A stretch of 43,512 bases of DNA from Nitriliruptorales bacterium (lineage in GTDB: Bacteria > Actinomycetota > Nitriliruptoria > Euzebyales > JAHELV01). The stretch lies in contig JAHELV010000019.1 in assembly GCA_024644015.1 (NCBI GenBank), forward strand, positions 7,628 through 51,139. The letters run 5' to 3'. This document shows positions 32,737 to 42,222 of the stretch, in pieces. A program made the translations under genes and the position numbers. Below the pieces are notes generated by a model. The model was not told where the DNA came from and did no database searches. It saw only the letters and a program-made list of their open reading frames with translations. The number at the start of each line of letters is the position of its first letter. Positions within the stretch are counted from its first letter, which is position 1.

Positions 32737-33239
32737 CCACGTTGAAGATCCGGCTGCGCAAGGTCCGCGACGACGATGCAGCCGAGCTCGCGCAGGCGTG
32801 GATGGACCACGCCGAGGTCTACGCCACGCTGGCTCCGGCGGTCTTTTCCCGGCCCGACGTGGAGGGCCTCGGCGAGTGGCTCGTCGCGGGCCTGCGGGCG
32901 CAGGCCGATCCCGAACGACGACTGGTGCTCGTGGCCGACGTCGACGGCCGCGCGGTCGGCTTCGTGGTGGCCGCCGTCAGCGCTCCGCACGCCGAGGCAG
33001 GGCACCAGATCCAGCGCGATCTGGCGGCCGTCCGAGTCCAGATCGAGGCGCTCGTCGTGGCACGGCGGTGGTGGCGCCACGGTGTCGGGACGCGCCTGAC
33101 GACCGCCGCCGAGGACTGGGCCCGCAACCGTGGCGCCGCTGTCATCAGCGCGCAGGCGTACGTTGACGGCCCCGCAGCGGTGTTCCTGGCCGCCCGCGGC
33201 TTCACGCGGCGCGCGGTGGTCCACGCCAAGCCACTGTGA
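32733..33239 (+). CDS. GNAT family N-acetyltransferase
   Basis: A 168-residue GCN5-related acetyltransferase using acetyl-CoA. The fold is seen in KIRLRKVRDDDAAELAQAWM, the strand LVLVADVDGRAVGFVVAAV, the CoA-binding motif around VQIEALVVARRWWRHGVGTR (Q/R-x-x-G-x-G/A in variant form) and AYVDGPAAVFLAARGFTRR. TTG 32733 overlaps the AlkD-like stop (TTGA), implying coupled translation. The substrate is unknown. Confidence 0.82.
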   Translation: MTTLKIRLRKVRDDDAAELAQAWMDHAEVYATLAPAVFSRPDVEGLGEWLVAGLRAQADPERRLVLVADVDGRAVGFVVAAVSAPHAEAGHQIQRDLAAVRVQIEALVVARRWWRHGVGTRLTTAAEDWARNRGAAVISAQAYVDGPAAVFLAARGFTRRAVVHAKPL

Positions 33240-33333
33240 AGCCAACGAGCGCGGCCGGCACCGCGACGAAAGCGGCCCGGGGCGCGTGATGCGGGCACGA
33301 CACACGCCCGGGCGCTGTGGTGCCAAGCTGGGG

Positions 33334-34032
33334 TCACGCGTCCGCCGGAGGGTCGAACAGGCCGTAGACCGACCAGCCACGATCGGCGAAGCCGGCGGCG
33401 TCGGCGACCCGGGCCGAGGCGGCGTTGTCCGGATCATGCAGGTAGGTCGGCAGGCCGCCCTCACCGAGCACGCGTCGCGCGGCCTGCGCGACCAGCCGCT
33501 GCGCCAACCCTCGGCGCCGCAGCCGAGGTGTGGTGACGACCGCGAGTTCGTGGCCGACGGTGTCGTGACGTTTGATGCCGACCCCGGCGCCGTACGCACC
33601 GGTGTCGTCCCACGCGACCAGCACCGGACCGTAGTTGAACGGCCCGAGCCAGTCGGGCACCCGTGGATCATCGGCGTCGATCCACTCTCCTGCGTCGGGT
33701 AGCTGCCGTACATCCGGCACGCGCCGGGACCAGCGGAAGACACCCCGCCCCAGGACCTTTCCGGCCTGTCCGACGGCCTCGACGATCGCTCTGCGCACAC
33801 CGGCGTCGCACAGCGGGCCGGCGACCCGTGCGACGGCGTCGGCGCGCTCGGGCGCGACCGACAGCAGCGCCCGTTCGGGGGCCGCCACACCGACCAGTGG
33901 CCTGACACGGCCGTCCCACTCGGGCCTCGTGCGCTCCCCGGCGGCGATGACCGCGACCGCCCCGGTCGGCGGCCACGAACCCAGCCACGCACGCAGATGC
34001 GCATCGAGCAGGTCGTCGAACCCGGTCTCCAT
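33334..34032 (-). CDS. GNAT family acetyltransferase with a divergent N-terminal half
   Basis: A 232-residue protein. The C-terminal half is a clear GNAT domain: GPVLVAWDDTGAYGAGVGIK, HELAVVTTPRLRRRGLAQRL (acetyl-CoA loop RRRGLA) and YLHDPDNAASARVADAAGF. The N-terminal half (VAVIAAGERTRPEWDGRVRP) may be a degenerate second GNAT repeat. A TAGGAT box on the same strand ends 6 nt before the ATG, so the gene is probably leaderless. It converges on the other GNAT gene with 94 nt between stops. Substrate unknown. Confidence 0.8.
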   Translation of the reverse strand: METGFDDLLDAHLRAWLGSWPPTGAVAVIAAGERTRPEWDGRVRPLVGVAAPERALLSVAPERADAVARVAGPLCDAGVRRAIVEAVGQAGKVLGRGVFRWSRRVPDVRQLPDAGEWIDADDPRVPDWLGPFNYGPVLVAWDDTGAYGAGVGIKRHDTVGHELAVVTTPRLRRRGLAQRLVAQAARRVLGEGGLPTYLHDPDNAASARVADAAGFADRGWSVYGLFDPPADA

Positions 34033-34038
34033 GCGAGG

Positions 34039-34044
34039 ATCCTA
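34039..34044 (-). promoter_or_regulatory. -10 box of leaderless GNAT gene
   Basis: TAGGAT on the minus strand, 6 nt before ATG 34032, without Shine-Dalgarno. Confidence 0.5.
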
Positions 34045-34155
34045 GGGTGTGACCGGCCGCCGCCGCGGGTTCCAAGCTCAGCGGACGTACGAGAGACGTG
34101 ACGGGGCCCGCAGCGGATCCCTTCGAACGCCACGACGCGCGCCGACAGGCACCGC

Positions 34156-34500
34156 ATGACTGAACCCAGCTCAGCAGACCCGCCGGAGCCCGGCGCCAGG
34201 GCGGACCGACGCGCGCCAGCGGGAGCGCTGTACACCGCCGACCAGTTGCTGGGGCGGACCCCGATCTGGTTGCGCCGCCGGGCGGACAAGCTGCGCCTGA
34301 TGGGACACCTGCTGGCAGCGATCGCGCTGGTTGCGCTGTCGGTCTGGTGGGTCGTGCCACGGCACACCTTCAGTGGCCCCGTGTTGTTCAGCATCGCGCC
34401 CGGTCGCGGAGTCCACGTTGGCGACCTGCTGACCGTTGCCCTTGTCGCGGTGGCCGGCAGGTCCCTGTGGGCCGTGGGACAGATTCTGCGGCGCCGCTGA
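34156..34500 (+). CDS. Small two-TM membrane protein, unknown function
   Basis: A 114-residue protein with about 35 polar residues, a basic stretch (TPIWLRRRADKLRLMG), one membrane helix (HLLAAIALVALSVWWVV), a loop (PRHTFSGPVLFSIAPGRGVH) and a second helix (LLTVALVAVAGRSLWAVG), ending in basic residues. Both ends should face the cytoplasm. Only a weak AGG precedes the ATG. Stop-free composition, the positive-inside layout and lack of a better competing frame support it. No family recognised. Confidence 0.65.
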   Translation: MTEPSSADPPEPGARADRRAPAGALYTADQLLGRTPIWLRRRADKLRLMGHLLAAIALVALSVWWVVPRHTFSGPVLFSIAPGRGVHVGDLLTVALVAVAGRSLWAVGQILRRR

Positions 34501-34542
34501 GCGGCCGCCCCAACGACAGTGCAGCCGCATACACTCCTGTGA

Positions 34543-34595
34543 GATAATCGAACTACCCAGCGCCATGTTCGCGTGGCAAGATGTTACTAGTCTTG
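34543..34595 (+). promoter_or_regulatory. AT-rich promoter region and inverted repeat before the helical-repeat gene
   Basis: GATAAT at 34543-34548 is a near-consensus -10 box. Further down, CAAGA-N9-TCTTG (34577-34595) forms a symmetrical element 15 nt before the Shine-Dalgarno. This patch is unusually AT-rich for the window. It could be a promoter with an operator in the leader. Confidence 0.45.
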
Positions 34596-34610
34596 CGATT
34601 GGGAGGCGAC

Positions 34611-36287
34611 ATGGCGCAGCGGAACATTCGGGGTCTCGATCGCCGATCGATCGTCGACGGTTCCACGCCGCCCTGCGACGAGCCCGGACCTTGGCTGTTC
34701 CCGTTCGACCGCACGCGCCACGAGCGCTCGCGTGCACTGCTCGGTCCCGACGCCGCGGTCAGGCTGACCAGACCGCCGACGGCGGCCGACGCCGTCGACG
34801 AGATGAGCCGCGGATATGAACGACTGTGCGAAGCCGACGACGGCCGCGCACTGGCCCTGACGCCACCAGCGGTCACGGCACTCGGTCGACTCGCCGACGT
34901 GGAGGAGCGGTACGTGATGCTGCTCGGCGGCGAGTCCGGCCATGACACGCTGACGTTGTCCGAGCTCGCCGTCGCCCACCGACGACAGCTGGTGCGGGTG
35001 GCGCCGTCGGCGCAGCGTCCGCTGCTCGCGCTGTCCCTGGTGCTGCTGACCCACCAGCTGCATGCAGCCGGGCGGTTCGCCGACGCGATCGCGACCGGGC
35101 AGGAATCCATCGACATCCTGAGCCGCCAGCTCGAAGTCGGCGACGACGTCGATGTGCGGCCGGCGCTGGTGCTGGCGCTGGACGCGTCACTCATGACGTG
35201 CCTGGCCAAGGGACGGCGGGTCGACGCACTGGAGGATCTCGTCCGTGCCGCGGATCTGCTCGACCGCGTCTGCCGCGACCACGCCGAGTACACGGACGAC
35301 CGCGACGACCACCTCCGTGTGCTGTCGCACGCGCTGAGCAGCGTCGCCGTGCGCGAGGAGGTGCCACCCGCGGTGTTCGAGCTGGCGGCGCGCCTCGGCG
35401 TCCCACCGCCGGAGCCCACGGCGGTGGGCGGGTCAACGGCACGCACCGCTGGGCGCGCCCGGTCGCAGGCCGACGACCTGCATGATGACGCGTTGCATCT
35501 CGCCGTGTCCGACGGCGACGGGCCGGCGGCGGCCGCCGCCGCGGGCAGCGCGGTCAACGCCTACCGGCAGATGCTCACGGCGCAGCCGGCGCACGAACGC
35601 AACCGCCTGTTACGGCGGCTGTCACGCGCGTTGTGGCGCCACGCGACGATCCTCAACGAGTTGCTGGGCCGTTCCCGGGACGCGATGGGGCCCGGTCGCG
35701 AGTCGTTGGCACTCGCACGGCAGCTCCTGCGGTCGACCGAGTGCGCCGACGAGCTCGACGAGCTGATCGGCGAGCTGGGCGTCACACTGCACGACCTGAG
35801 CCACATCGCGCTGGCGGCCGGCCTGATCGGCGAACACGACCAGCTGGCGGAAGAGGCGGCACGGATCAGCTGCTGGACCGTCGGCGCCCGGGCGCTGCGG
35901 GCATTGGGCGCCGCGCTGCACCGGCGGGCCGCAGACGCGTGCGAGACGACGGTGGCGCTCGCGCTCCGCGGGCGCAGCATGAGCGAAACGGTGGCAGCGG
36001 GTGTCCACACCAGCGCACGCGCCGTCGCCATCCGTCGCACCCTGATCGACGATGACGACTCGACGACGCGCTGGGAGCTCGCCAACTCGCTGTTGGCCCA
36101 TGGGCACCTGCGGTGCCTGGACGGCGAGGGCCAGCAGGGCGCGCAGGCGATGGCCGACGCCCATCGGACCGTCAGCGGGCTGCCGGGCCGCGAGGCCCAG
36201 TCCATGCGCGACGCGGCGCGGACCGCCCTGCTCGCCGCCTGCGCCGCACACGACGACGTCGTGCCCGTTGACGACTGGCCGCTGTAG
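34611..36287 (+). CDS. Helical-repeat (TPR-like) protein, unknown function
   Basis: A 558-residue soluble protein made almost wholly of Ala/Leu/Arg-rich amphipathic helices in pairs, for example LLALSLVLLTHQLHAAGRFA then DAIATGQESIDILSRQLEV, and SRALWRHATILNELLGRS then RESLALARQLLR, the pattern of tetratricopeptide repeats. A proline/alanine linker near residue 270-300 splits it into two lobes. ATG 34611 is chosen for the GGGAGG 4 nt upstream. Actinobacterial proteins of this kind often scaffold signalling or serve in regulatory systems, but no catalytic domain is attached and the neighbours give no clue. Confidence 0.7.
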   Translation: MAQRNIRGLDRRSIVDGSTPPCDEPGPWLFPFDRTRHERSRALLGPDAAVRLTRPPTAADAVDEMSRGYERLCEADDGRALALTPPAVTALGRLADVEERYVMLLGGESGHDTLTLSELAVAHRRQLVRVAPSAQRPLLALSLVLLTHQLHAAGRFADAIATGQESIDILSRQLEVGDDVDVRPALVLALDASLMTCLAKGRRVDALEDLVRAADLLDRVCRDHAEYTDDRDDHLRVLSHALSSVAVREEVPPAVFELAARLGVPPPEPTAVGGSTARTAGRARSQADDLHDDALHLAVSDGDGPAAAAAAGSAVNAYRQMLTAQPAHERNRLLRRLSRALWRHATILNELLGRSRDAMGPGRESLALARQLLRSTECADELDELIGELGVTLHDLSHIALAAGLIGEHDQLAEEAARISCWTVGARALRALGAALHRRAADACETTVALALRGRSMSETVAAGVHTSARAVAIRRTLIDDDDSTTRWELANSLLAHGHLRCLDGEGQQGAQAMADAHRTVSGLPGREAQSMRDAARTALLAACAAHDDVVPVDDWPL

Positions 36288-36373
36288 GCCGCATCCGGCG
36301 CTCGCGTCATGCCGCTCGACCCGCTCACGACCGCCGGCGGCTGTGCACTGGGCGGCGACCGGAGCGCATGCGC

Positions 36374-36379
36374 TACGAT
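36374..36379 (+). promoter_or_regulatory. Candidate -10 box of the BI-1 family gene
   Basis: TACGAT lies 49 nt before the ATG at 36429; the leader carries AAGGA. The same hexamer precedes deoD. Confidence 0.35.
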
Positions 36380-36428
36380 CCCGCGGCGGTGGCGAGACCT
36401 GTCGCCCGCGGGACCCAAGGACGTGCTC

Positions 36429-37121
36429 ATGACCGAGTCCGCACTGCCGTTGACGATGCCCGTCGGCACGCAGTCCGTCGACGTGCGGCTGCGGTTCCTC
36501 AGGCGGGTCTACGGCCACCTCGGCGGCGCGGTCGCCGCCTTCGTGCTCCTCGAGCTGGCGCTGTTCTCGAGCGGTCTGGCCTATGCCATCGCTGCGTTCG
36601 TGTTCGGCACGAGCTGGCTGCTGATCCTCGGCGGGTTCGTGCTGGTGTCGTGGCTGTCGTCGACCGTGGCCCACCGCGCCTCCACGCCGGCTGCGCAGTA
36701 TGGGGCGTTCTCGGCGCTGATCGTGGTCGAGGCACTGCTGTTCGCCCCGATGCTGGTGATCGCGTCGCTGCAGGCTCCGGGTGTGATCTCGCAGGCGGCG
36801 ATGCTGTCGGTGGTCGCGTTCGCCGGCTTGACCGTGGTCGCGCTGACGTCGGGCCGTGACTTCTCGGTGCTCGGCGCGCTGCTCAAGTGGGGCGGCGTCG
36901 TCGCGCTGGTCCTGATCGTCGCGGCGGTGCTGTTCGGGCTCCAGCTCGGCACGTGGTTCAGCGTCGCGATGATCGCCTACGCCGGTGGTGCCATCCTCTA
37001 CGACACGAGCAAGGTCCTGCGCTCGTACCCCGCCGACAGGGAGGTGGCCGCGTCGATGCAGCTGTTCGCCAGCCTGGCGCTGCTGTTCTGGTACGTGCTG
37101 CGCCTGCTGATGCGCCGCTAG
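36429..37121 (+). CDS. Bax inhibitor-1 / YccA family membrane protein
   Basis: A 230-residue protein with seven hydrophobic segments matching the BI-1 (UPF0005, TMBIM) family. It opens with an N-terminal [20 protein letters not shown], continues through the core [21 protein letters not shown], and closes with the membrane segment [19 protein letters not shown], where the Asp is part of the family's pH-sensitive site, followed by [15 protein letters not shown]. Bacterial members such as YetJ are Ca2+ leak channels, while YccA and YbhL interact with FtsH or are uncharacterised. AAGGA precedes the ATG by 8 nt. Its stop is about 300 nt before ileS and separated from it by a T-box leader. Confidence 0.88.
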   Translation: MTESALPLTMPVGTQSVDVRLRFLRRVYGHLGGAVAAFVLLELALFSSGLAYAIAAFVFGTSWLLILGGFVLVSWLSSTVAHRASTPAAQYGAFSALIVVEALLFAPMLVIASLQAPGVISQAAMLSVVAFAGLTVVALTSGRDFSVLGALLKWGGVVALVLIVAAVLFGLQLGTWFSVAMIAYAGGAILYDTSKVLRSYPADREVAASMQLFASLALLFWYVLRLLMRR

Positions 37122-37179
37122 CCACCGGTTGCGGGGGGCCTGGTCACCCGCGTTCGTGCGGCGCGATGGGCGCCATGGC

Positions 37180-37185
37180 TAGGCT
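37180..37185 (+). promoter_or_regulatory. Candidate -10 box of the ileS leader
   Basis: TAGGCT is placed so that transcription would begin near 37192, directly before the T-box stem I. Confidence 0.4.
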
Positions 37186-37191
37186 GGTGTC

Positions 37192-37415
37192 ACAGGCGTC
37201 GACCCGGCCATCACCGGCGAGCCTCCGGAAGAACGGGCGACACGCCCCAGTAGAACCGGACGGGTCCGGCCCGTCACAGCCGGCAACGAGCGGGCCCGCG
37301 CAGGACGGCGCGGGTCAAGCGAGGTGGTACCGCGGGCGCCCGACCCGTATCGCGGCCGGCGCGTTCGTCCTCGTACACGACAGCGCAGCAACCGTGTGCG
37401 AAGGAGAACGAACTT
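37192..37415 (+). promoter_or_regulatory. Ile T-box riboswitch (ultrashort stem I, translational) of ileS
   Basis: The T-box core AGGTGGTACCGCG lies at 37322-37334, with TGGT able to pair with the 3' ACCA of uncharged tRNA-Ile. A short stem I near 37201-37220 exposes ATC (37210-37212), an isoleucine specifier codon. CGGGTC (37311-37316) and GACCCG (37342-37347) close a stem round the core. CGTTCGTCCTCG (37362-37373) can pair over 11 bp, with one bulge on each side, with CGAAGGAGAACG (37399-37410), which contains the Shine-Dalgarno. Uncharged tRNA binding would free the ribosome site. There is no intrinsic terminator, so control should be on translation, as known for actinobacterial ileS T-boxes. 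Confidence 0.88.
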
Positions 37416-37417
37416 CG

Positions 37418-40400
37418 ATGGTGTACCCCAAGGACGATCCCACGCGCCAGGTGTCGGCCGCCGCGTCGTACCCCGAGATCGAGCGCCGCGTCCTGGAGCA
37501 CTGGGACGCCGACGACACCTTTGTCGCCTCCGTCGAACAGCGCCCTGCCGGCGCCGACGGCAGCAACGAGTACGTCTTCTACGACGGACCGCCGTTCGCC
37601 AACGGACTGCCGCACTACGGCCACCTGCTGACCGGGTATGTCAAGGACCTGGTGCCCCGGTACCAGACGATGCGGGGTCACCGCGTGGAACGCCGCTTCG
37701 GCTGGGACTGCCACGGTCTGCCCGCGGAGGTCAAGGCCGAGAAGGACCTCGGTATCAACAGCAAGGCGGAGGTGCTCGAGCTCGGCATCGCGGCCTTCAA
37801 CGACGTCTGCCGCAAGTCCGTGCTGCAGTACACGCGTGACTGGGAGCACTACGTCACGCGCCAGGCCCGGTGGGTCGACTTCGACAACGACTACAAGACG
37901 CTCGACCTGGACTACATGGAAAGCGTGATGTGGGCGTTCAAGACGCTCCACGACAAGGGCCTGATCTACGAGGGCTTCCGCGTGCTGCCCTACTGCTGGC
38001 GGTGCGAGACACCTCTGAGCAACACCGAGACGCGGATGGACGACGTGTACCGGCCGCGACAGGACCCGGCGGTGACGGTCGCGTTCACGCTGGAGACCGG
38101 CGAGAAGGTGCTGGTGTGGACCACGACGCCGTGGACGCTGCCCAGCAACCTCGCGTTGGCGGTCGGCCCCGACATCGACTACGTGGTCGTCGAGCGCGAG
38201 GGCACGCGATACATCGTCGGCGAGGCCCGGCTGATCGACTACGAGCCCGAGCTGGGCGACGCCGAGGTCGTCGGCACGCTCAAAGGCTCCGCGCTCGTCG
38301 GGCGCCGCTACACCCCGCTGTTCGACTTCCTGCAGGGCACGCCGAACGCGTTCCAGGTGCTGTCCGGCGACTTCGTGTCCACCGAGGAAGGGACCGGCAT
38401 CGTCCATCTGGCTCCGGCCTACGGCGAGGACGACCAGCTCGCCTGCGCGGCCGCCGGCATCCCGGTGCGGGTCACGGTCGACGACCACACCCGGTTCACG
38501 TCGACGGTGCCCGACTACGAGGGCCTCCAGGTGTTCGAGGCCAACCCGCGGATCGCCGACGACCTGCGTGTGGCCGGCGCACTGTTACGTCACGACACCT
38601 ATGAGCACCCGTATCCGCACTGCTGGCGGTGCGACACACCGTTGGTCTACAAGGCCGTGTCGAGCTGGTTCGTCGAGGTCACGAGGTTCCGTGACCGCAT
38701 GGTCGAGCTCAACCAGGAGATCACGTGGGTGCCCGACCACGTGCGTGATGGTTCGATGGGCAAGTGGCTGGAGAACGCCCGCGACTGGTCGATCAGCCGC
38801 AACCGCTTCTGGGGCTCGCCGATACCCGTGTGGAGGTCCGACGACCCGAACCATCCGCGGGTCGACGTGTACGGGTCACTCGACGAGATCGAGCGCGACT
38901 TCGGGGTGCGCCCCACCGACCTGCACCGCCCGTTCGTCGACGACCTGGTCAGACGCAATCCCGACGACCCCACTGGTCGGTCGATGATGCGCCGCGTACC
39001 CGAGGTGCTCGACTGCTGGTTCGAGTCGGGGTCGATGCCGTTCGCCCAGGTGCACTACCCGTTCGAGAACGCCGAGTGGTTCGAGCACCACTACCCCGGT
39101 GACTTCATCGTCGAGTACATCGCGCAGACCCGTGGATGGTTCTACACACTGCACGTGCTGGCGACGGCGCTGTTCGACCGCCCCGCGTTCGTGAACTGTG
39201 TGGCGCACGGCATCGTGCTGGGCAGCGACGGGCGCAAGATGAGCAAGTCGCTGGGCAACTACCCCGACGTCTACGAGATGTTCGACAGCTACGGCGCCGA
39301 CGCGATGCGGTGGTTCCTGATGGCATCGCCGATCGTCCGCGGCGGCGATCTGATCGTCACCGAACGGGGCATCCGCGACAGCGTCCGGCAGGTGCTGAAT
39401 CCGCTGTGGAGCGCCAACTACTTCTTCACCTTGTACGCCAACGCGGACGGACACGACGCGGTCGCCCGGGTCGACTCCGCGAACGTGCTCGACCGCTACA
39501 TCTTGGCCAAGCTGGCTCATCTCGTCGCCGACGTGACCGCGGCGATGGACGTCTACGACATCTCGGGCGCCTGCGGTCAGGTACGTTCGTTCTTCGACGC
39601 GCTGACGAACTGGTACATCCGGCGGTCGCGCGATCGCTTCTGGTCGGGCGACCCCGACGCGTTCGACACGCTGTACACGGTGCTCGAGACCACCTGCCGG
39701 GTGGCGGCGCCGCTGCTGCCGATGATCAGCGAGGAGATCTGGCGAGGCCTGACCGGAGACCGATCAGTACACCTCCAGGACTGGCCCGCAGCGTCGGCGC
39801 TGCCCCGGGACGACGACCTCGTGGCGACCATGGACCACGTCCGTGACGTCTGCTCGGCTGCGCTGTCGCTGCGCGAGACCAAGCGGCTGCGGGTCCGGCT
39901 GCCGCTCGCGTCACTCACGGTCGCGACCCCCGACGCCGAGGCGCTCGCACCCTTCACCGACATCATCGCCGACGAGGTCAACGTCAAGCAGGTCCGGCTG
40001 CAGCCCGACGTCGACGCTGCGTGCTCAACCGTGCTGACCGTCAACCCGCGCGCTCTCGGACCCCGGCTCGGCGCGGACGTGCAACGGGTCATCAAAGCCG
40101 CGAAGTCCGGCGACTGGACGGTCGACGACCACACGGTGACGGCCGGTGGCGTCGAGCTGGCGGCGGGCGAGTACGAGCTGCGTCTGGTACCTGCCGAGCC
40201 CGAGCGGTCGGCGGCGCTGCCCGGCGATGCCGGTGTCGTGGTGCTCGACACCGATGTCACCCCCGAGTTCGAGGCCGAGGGACGCGCCCGCGACGTCGTC
40301 CGTCTGATCCAGCAGGCACGCCGCGACGCCGGTCTGGACATCTCCGACCGGATCGCGCTGGGTGTCGACGGTGCGGCGGTCGTGCTGGACGCCGTCCGGA

Positions 40401-40531
40401 CCCACGAGGCGTTCGTCGCGGGCGAGGTCCTGGCCGATGCGATCACGTTCGGTGCGCTCGGCGTCGGCCACGTCGCCGACGGCACCGTGGCAGATGGCGA
40501 CCAGGTGCGGGTCTCGGTAGCCGCGGTCTGA
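37418..40531 (+). CDS. ileS: Isoleucyl-tRNA synthetase
   Basis: A 1037-residue class I synthetase charging tRNA-Ile. The catalytic HIGH motif is HYGH (66-69) in [16 protein letters not shown], and KMSKS is intact (607-611) in [16 protein letters not shown]. The editing domain lies between ([37 protein letters not shown]), followed by the helical anticodon-binding domain ([20 protein letters not shown]). Length and motif wording fit the eukaryote-like IleS2 subtype, which is usually less sensitive to mupirocin; that is inference. The Shine-Dalgarno AGGAG is 11 nt from ATG 37418 and is controlled by the T-box. An in-frame GTG follows immediately. Confidence 0.96.
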   Translation: MVYPKDDPTRQVSAAASYPEIERRVLEHWDADDTFVASVEQRPAGADGSNEYVFYDGPPFANGLPHYGHLLTGYVKDLVPRYQTMRGHRVERRFGWDCHGLPAEVKAEKDLGINSKAEVLELGIAAFNDVCRKSVLQYTRDWEHYVTRQARWVDFDNDYKTLDLDYMESVMWAFKTLHDKGLIYEGFRVLPYCWRCETPLSNTETRMDDVYRPRQDPAVTVAFTLETGEKVLVWTTTPWTLPSNLALAVGPDIDYVVVEREGTRYIVGEARLIDYEPELGDAEVVGTLKGSALVGRRYTPLFDFLQGTPNAFQVLSGDFVSTEEGTGIVHLAPAYGEDDQLACAAAGIPVRVTVDDHTRFTSTVPDYEGLQVFEANPRIADDLRVAGALLRHDTYEHPYPHCWRCDTPLVYKAVSSWFVEVTRFRDRMVELNQEITWVPDHVRDGSMGKWLENARDWSISRNRFWGSPIPVWRSDDPNHPRVDVYGSLDEIERDFGVRPTDLHRPFVDDLVRRNPDDPTGRSMMRRVPEVLDCWFESGSMPFAQVHYPFENAEWFEHHYPGDFIVEYIAQTRGWFYTLHVLATALFDRPAFVNCVAHGIVLGSDGRKMSKSLGNYPDVYEMFDSYGADAMRWFLMASPIVRGGDLIVTERGIRDSVRQVLNPLWSANYFFTLYANADGHDAVARVDSANVLDRYILAKLAHLVADVTAAMDVYDISGACGQVRSFFDALTNWYIRRSRDRFWSGDPDAFDTLYTVLETTCRVAAPLLPMISEEIWRGLTGDRSVHLQDWPAASALPRDDDLVATMDHVRDVCSAALSLRETKRLRVRLPLASLTVATPDAEALAPFTDIIADEVNVKQVRLQPDVDAACSTVLTVNPRALGPRLGADVQRVIKAAKSGDWTVDDHTVTAGGVELAAGEYELRLVPAEPERSAALPGDAGVVVLDTDVTPEFEAEGRARDVVRLIQQARRDAGLDISDRIALGVDGAAVVLDAVRTHEAFVAGEVLADAITFGALGVGHVADGTVADGDQVRVSVAAV

Positions 40532-40608
40532 GCGCCACGGGCCGGACCGCGGCTGACCCAAGGCGCCGTAGGGCTGGATTTCAGCTGGTGCGGGCGCCGC
40601 TCAGCCGA

Positions 40609-40614
40609 TAGCGT
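40609..40614 (+). promoter_or_regulatory. Candidate -10 box of the secreted hydrolase gene
   Basis: TAGCGT lies 26 nt before the ATG at 40641, giving a leader of about 19 nt that holds only a G-rich weak Shine-Dalgarno. Confidence 0.35.
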
Positions 40615-40640
40615 GAGCGCGGCGATGGACTGGGGGCCAC

Positions 40641-41993
40641 ATGCGCCGAAGCGCGATGATCGCTGCGTTCCTGTTGCTGCTCGCGCTGGTGCCACACGGC
40701 CCGGCCACGGCGGTGGCGCCGCCGGACGAGCCGGACTGGTTCATCGACGAGGACACGCTGCCGTTCGATCCCCTACCGGGGTTCGAGCACACCACCCGCA
40801 CGTGGGGTGTCCTCCGGGGCGCCGGCTACCGGATCGAGGTGCCCGCCAACTGGAACGGGTCGCTGGTCATGTGGGCCCATGGCTTCCGTGGGGAGGACCT
40901 CGAGCTGACGGTCGACAGCCATCCGCTGCGCCAGTACCTGATCGCCAACGGCTTCGCATGGGCCGCGTCGAGCTTCTCGTCCAACGACTACAACGTCGGC
41001 GACGGCGTGAGCGACACGCGTCGCCTCGTGCGGCAGTTCCGCCGTGAGTACGGGCGCCCTGACACCACATACCTGACGGGCGCGTCGATGGGTGGGCATG
41101 TGACCGCCCGCTCGATCGAGCAGTACCCGCGCCTGTATGACGCGGCCATGCCGATCTGCGGAGCCCTCGGCGACTACGCGCTCTTCGACTACTTCCTCGA
41201 CTACAACCTCGCCGCACAGCAGCTGGGCCTCGGCGCATCGACCTTCCCGGTGGACGCCGCTTCCTACATCGGCCAGGACGTGCCGCTGATCAAGTCGAAC
41301 CTCGAGGCGCCGCCGGGCAGCTGGCCGCAGTCGCTCAACAGCAACGGCGACGCGCTCAAGCAACTGGTGGAGCTGCGCTCCGGCGGCGACCGCCCGAACT
41401 TCGACGAGGGCTGGGTCTACTGGAACTCGGCCCCGTCGGACGCGGGAGACGGCAACTTCCTGTTCTCCCTGGGCGTCGGCGACGGGACCGTTGCCAACCG
41501 CCGGGGCGTCGTCGCCGACAACGTCGGCGTGGTCTACCAGCTCGACCTCGATCCCGCAGTCAGCGCGCGGGAGCAGACCTTCAACGCCGAGATCGAGCGC
41601 GTCCGGGGCGCGCCGTGGCTGCGCCGGTCGCTGCGGCTCAACCCGGTCCCGGTGGTCACAGGCAGGATCCGTGTGCCGGTGCTGTCGCTGCACAATCTCG
41701 GTGACCTGTTCGTGCCCTTCCACAACGAGGTCGTCTACGCACACGAGGTCGCCGCACGGGGCCGCAGCGGGCTGCTGGTCCAGCGCGCCATCCGGGGGGT
41801 CGGTCACTGCGAGTTCACCGCCACCGAACTGGTCACCGCCTTCAGCGACCTCGCGAAGTGGGTCGAGACCGGGGAGCGCCCTGCCGGCGATGTCGTGGTC
41901 GATCCGGCGGTCGTCGCGTCCGATCACTACGGCTGCCAGTTCACGGACTTCGCGACGAAGAACGGTCACGCCTTCGCGACCCGGTGCCCCTGA
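40641..41993 (+). CDS. Secreted alpha/beta hydrolase
   Basis: A 450-residue exported enzyme. A Sec signal (RRSAMIAAFLLLLALVPHG, cleavage likely after TAVA) is followed by an alpha/beta hydrolase fold: the oxyanion strand and loop LVMWAHGFRG (75-84), the nucleophile elbow GASMGGH with S149, a probable acid in HNLGDLFVPFHNE and the catalytic His in GVGHCEFT. Cysteines at C168, C438 and C449 may form a disulfide. The fold is shared by esterases, peptidases and polymer depolymerases, so substrate is open; nothing nearby narrows it. A hairpin at 42051-42074 may end the transcript. Confidence 0.82.
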   Translation: MRRSAMIAAFLLLLALVPHGPATAVAPPDEPDWFIDEDTLPFDPLPGFEHTTRTWGVLRGAGYRIEVPANWNGSLVMWAHGFRGEDLELTVDSHPLRQYLIANGFAWAASSFSSNDYNVGDGVSDTRRLVRQFRREYGRPDTTYLTGASMGGHVTARSIEQYPRLYDAAMPICGALGDYALFDYFLDYNLAAQQLGLGASTFPVDAASYIGQDVPLIKSNLEAPPGSWPQSLNSNGDALKQLVELRSGGDRPNFDEGWVYWNSAPSDAGDGNFLFSLGVGDGTVANRRGVVADNVGVVYQLDLDPAVSAREQTFNAEIERVRGAPWLRRSLRLNPVPVVTGRIRVPVLSLHNLGDLFVPFHNEVVYAHEVAARGRSGLLVQRAIRGVGHCEFTATELVTAFSDLAKWVETGERPAGDVVVDPAVVASDHYGCQFTDFATKNGHAFATRCP

Positions 41994-42050
41994 GCGCACC
42001 CGGAAGACGTGGCCTCGGCCTGAGGGCCGGTCGCGACGTCGGAGGCCGGT

Positions 42051-42074
42051 CAGCGCCGCGGGCCGGCGGCGCTG
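42051..42074 (+). terminator. Candidate terminator after the secreted hydrolase
   Basis: CAGCGCCGC pairs perfectly over 9 bp with GCGGCGCTG around a GGGCCG loop, 58 nt past the hydrolase stop. There is no T-run. It also lies downstream of the minus-strand zinc-ribbon gene and could act in both directions. Confidence 0.5.
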
Positions 42075-42222
42075 CGGGCCGGGCCGTGGAACACCGTCGG
42101 GCTACGGGTCGCCACCGTGGGAGCGATCGGCCCAGCGGCACCCGTCACACCGTCGGGTGTGGCGTGTCGCGTGGGTATGTCGGTTGTGTCTGGCGCGCCG
42201 TTGGCGCCGATGTTTCAGTCAG

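Noticed and set aside
36887-37417. N-terminal extension of the ileS frame
   Set aside because: Covers the BI-1 gene end and the T-box leader; IleRS homology and the controlled Shine-Dalgarno place the start at 37418.
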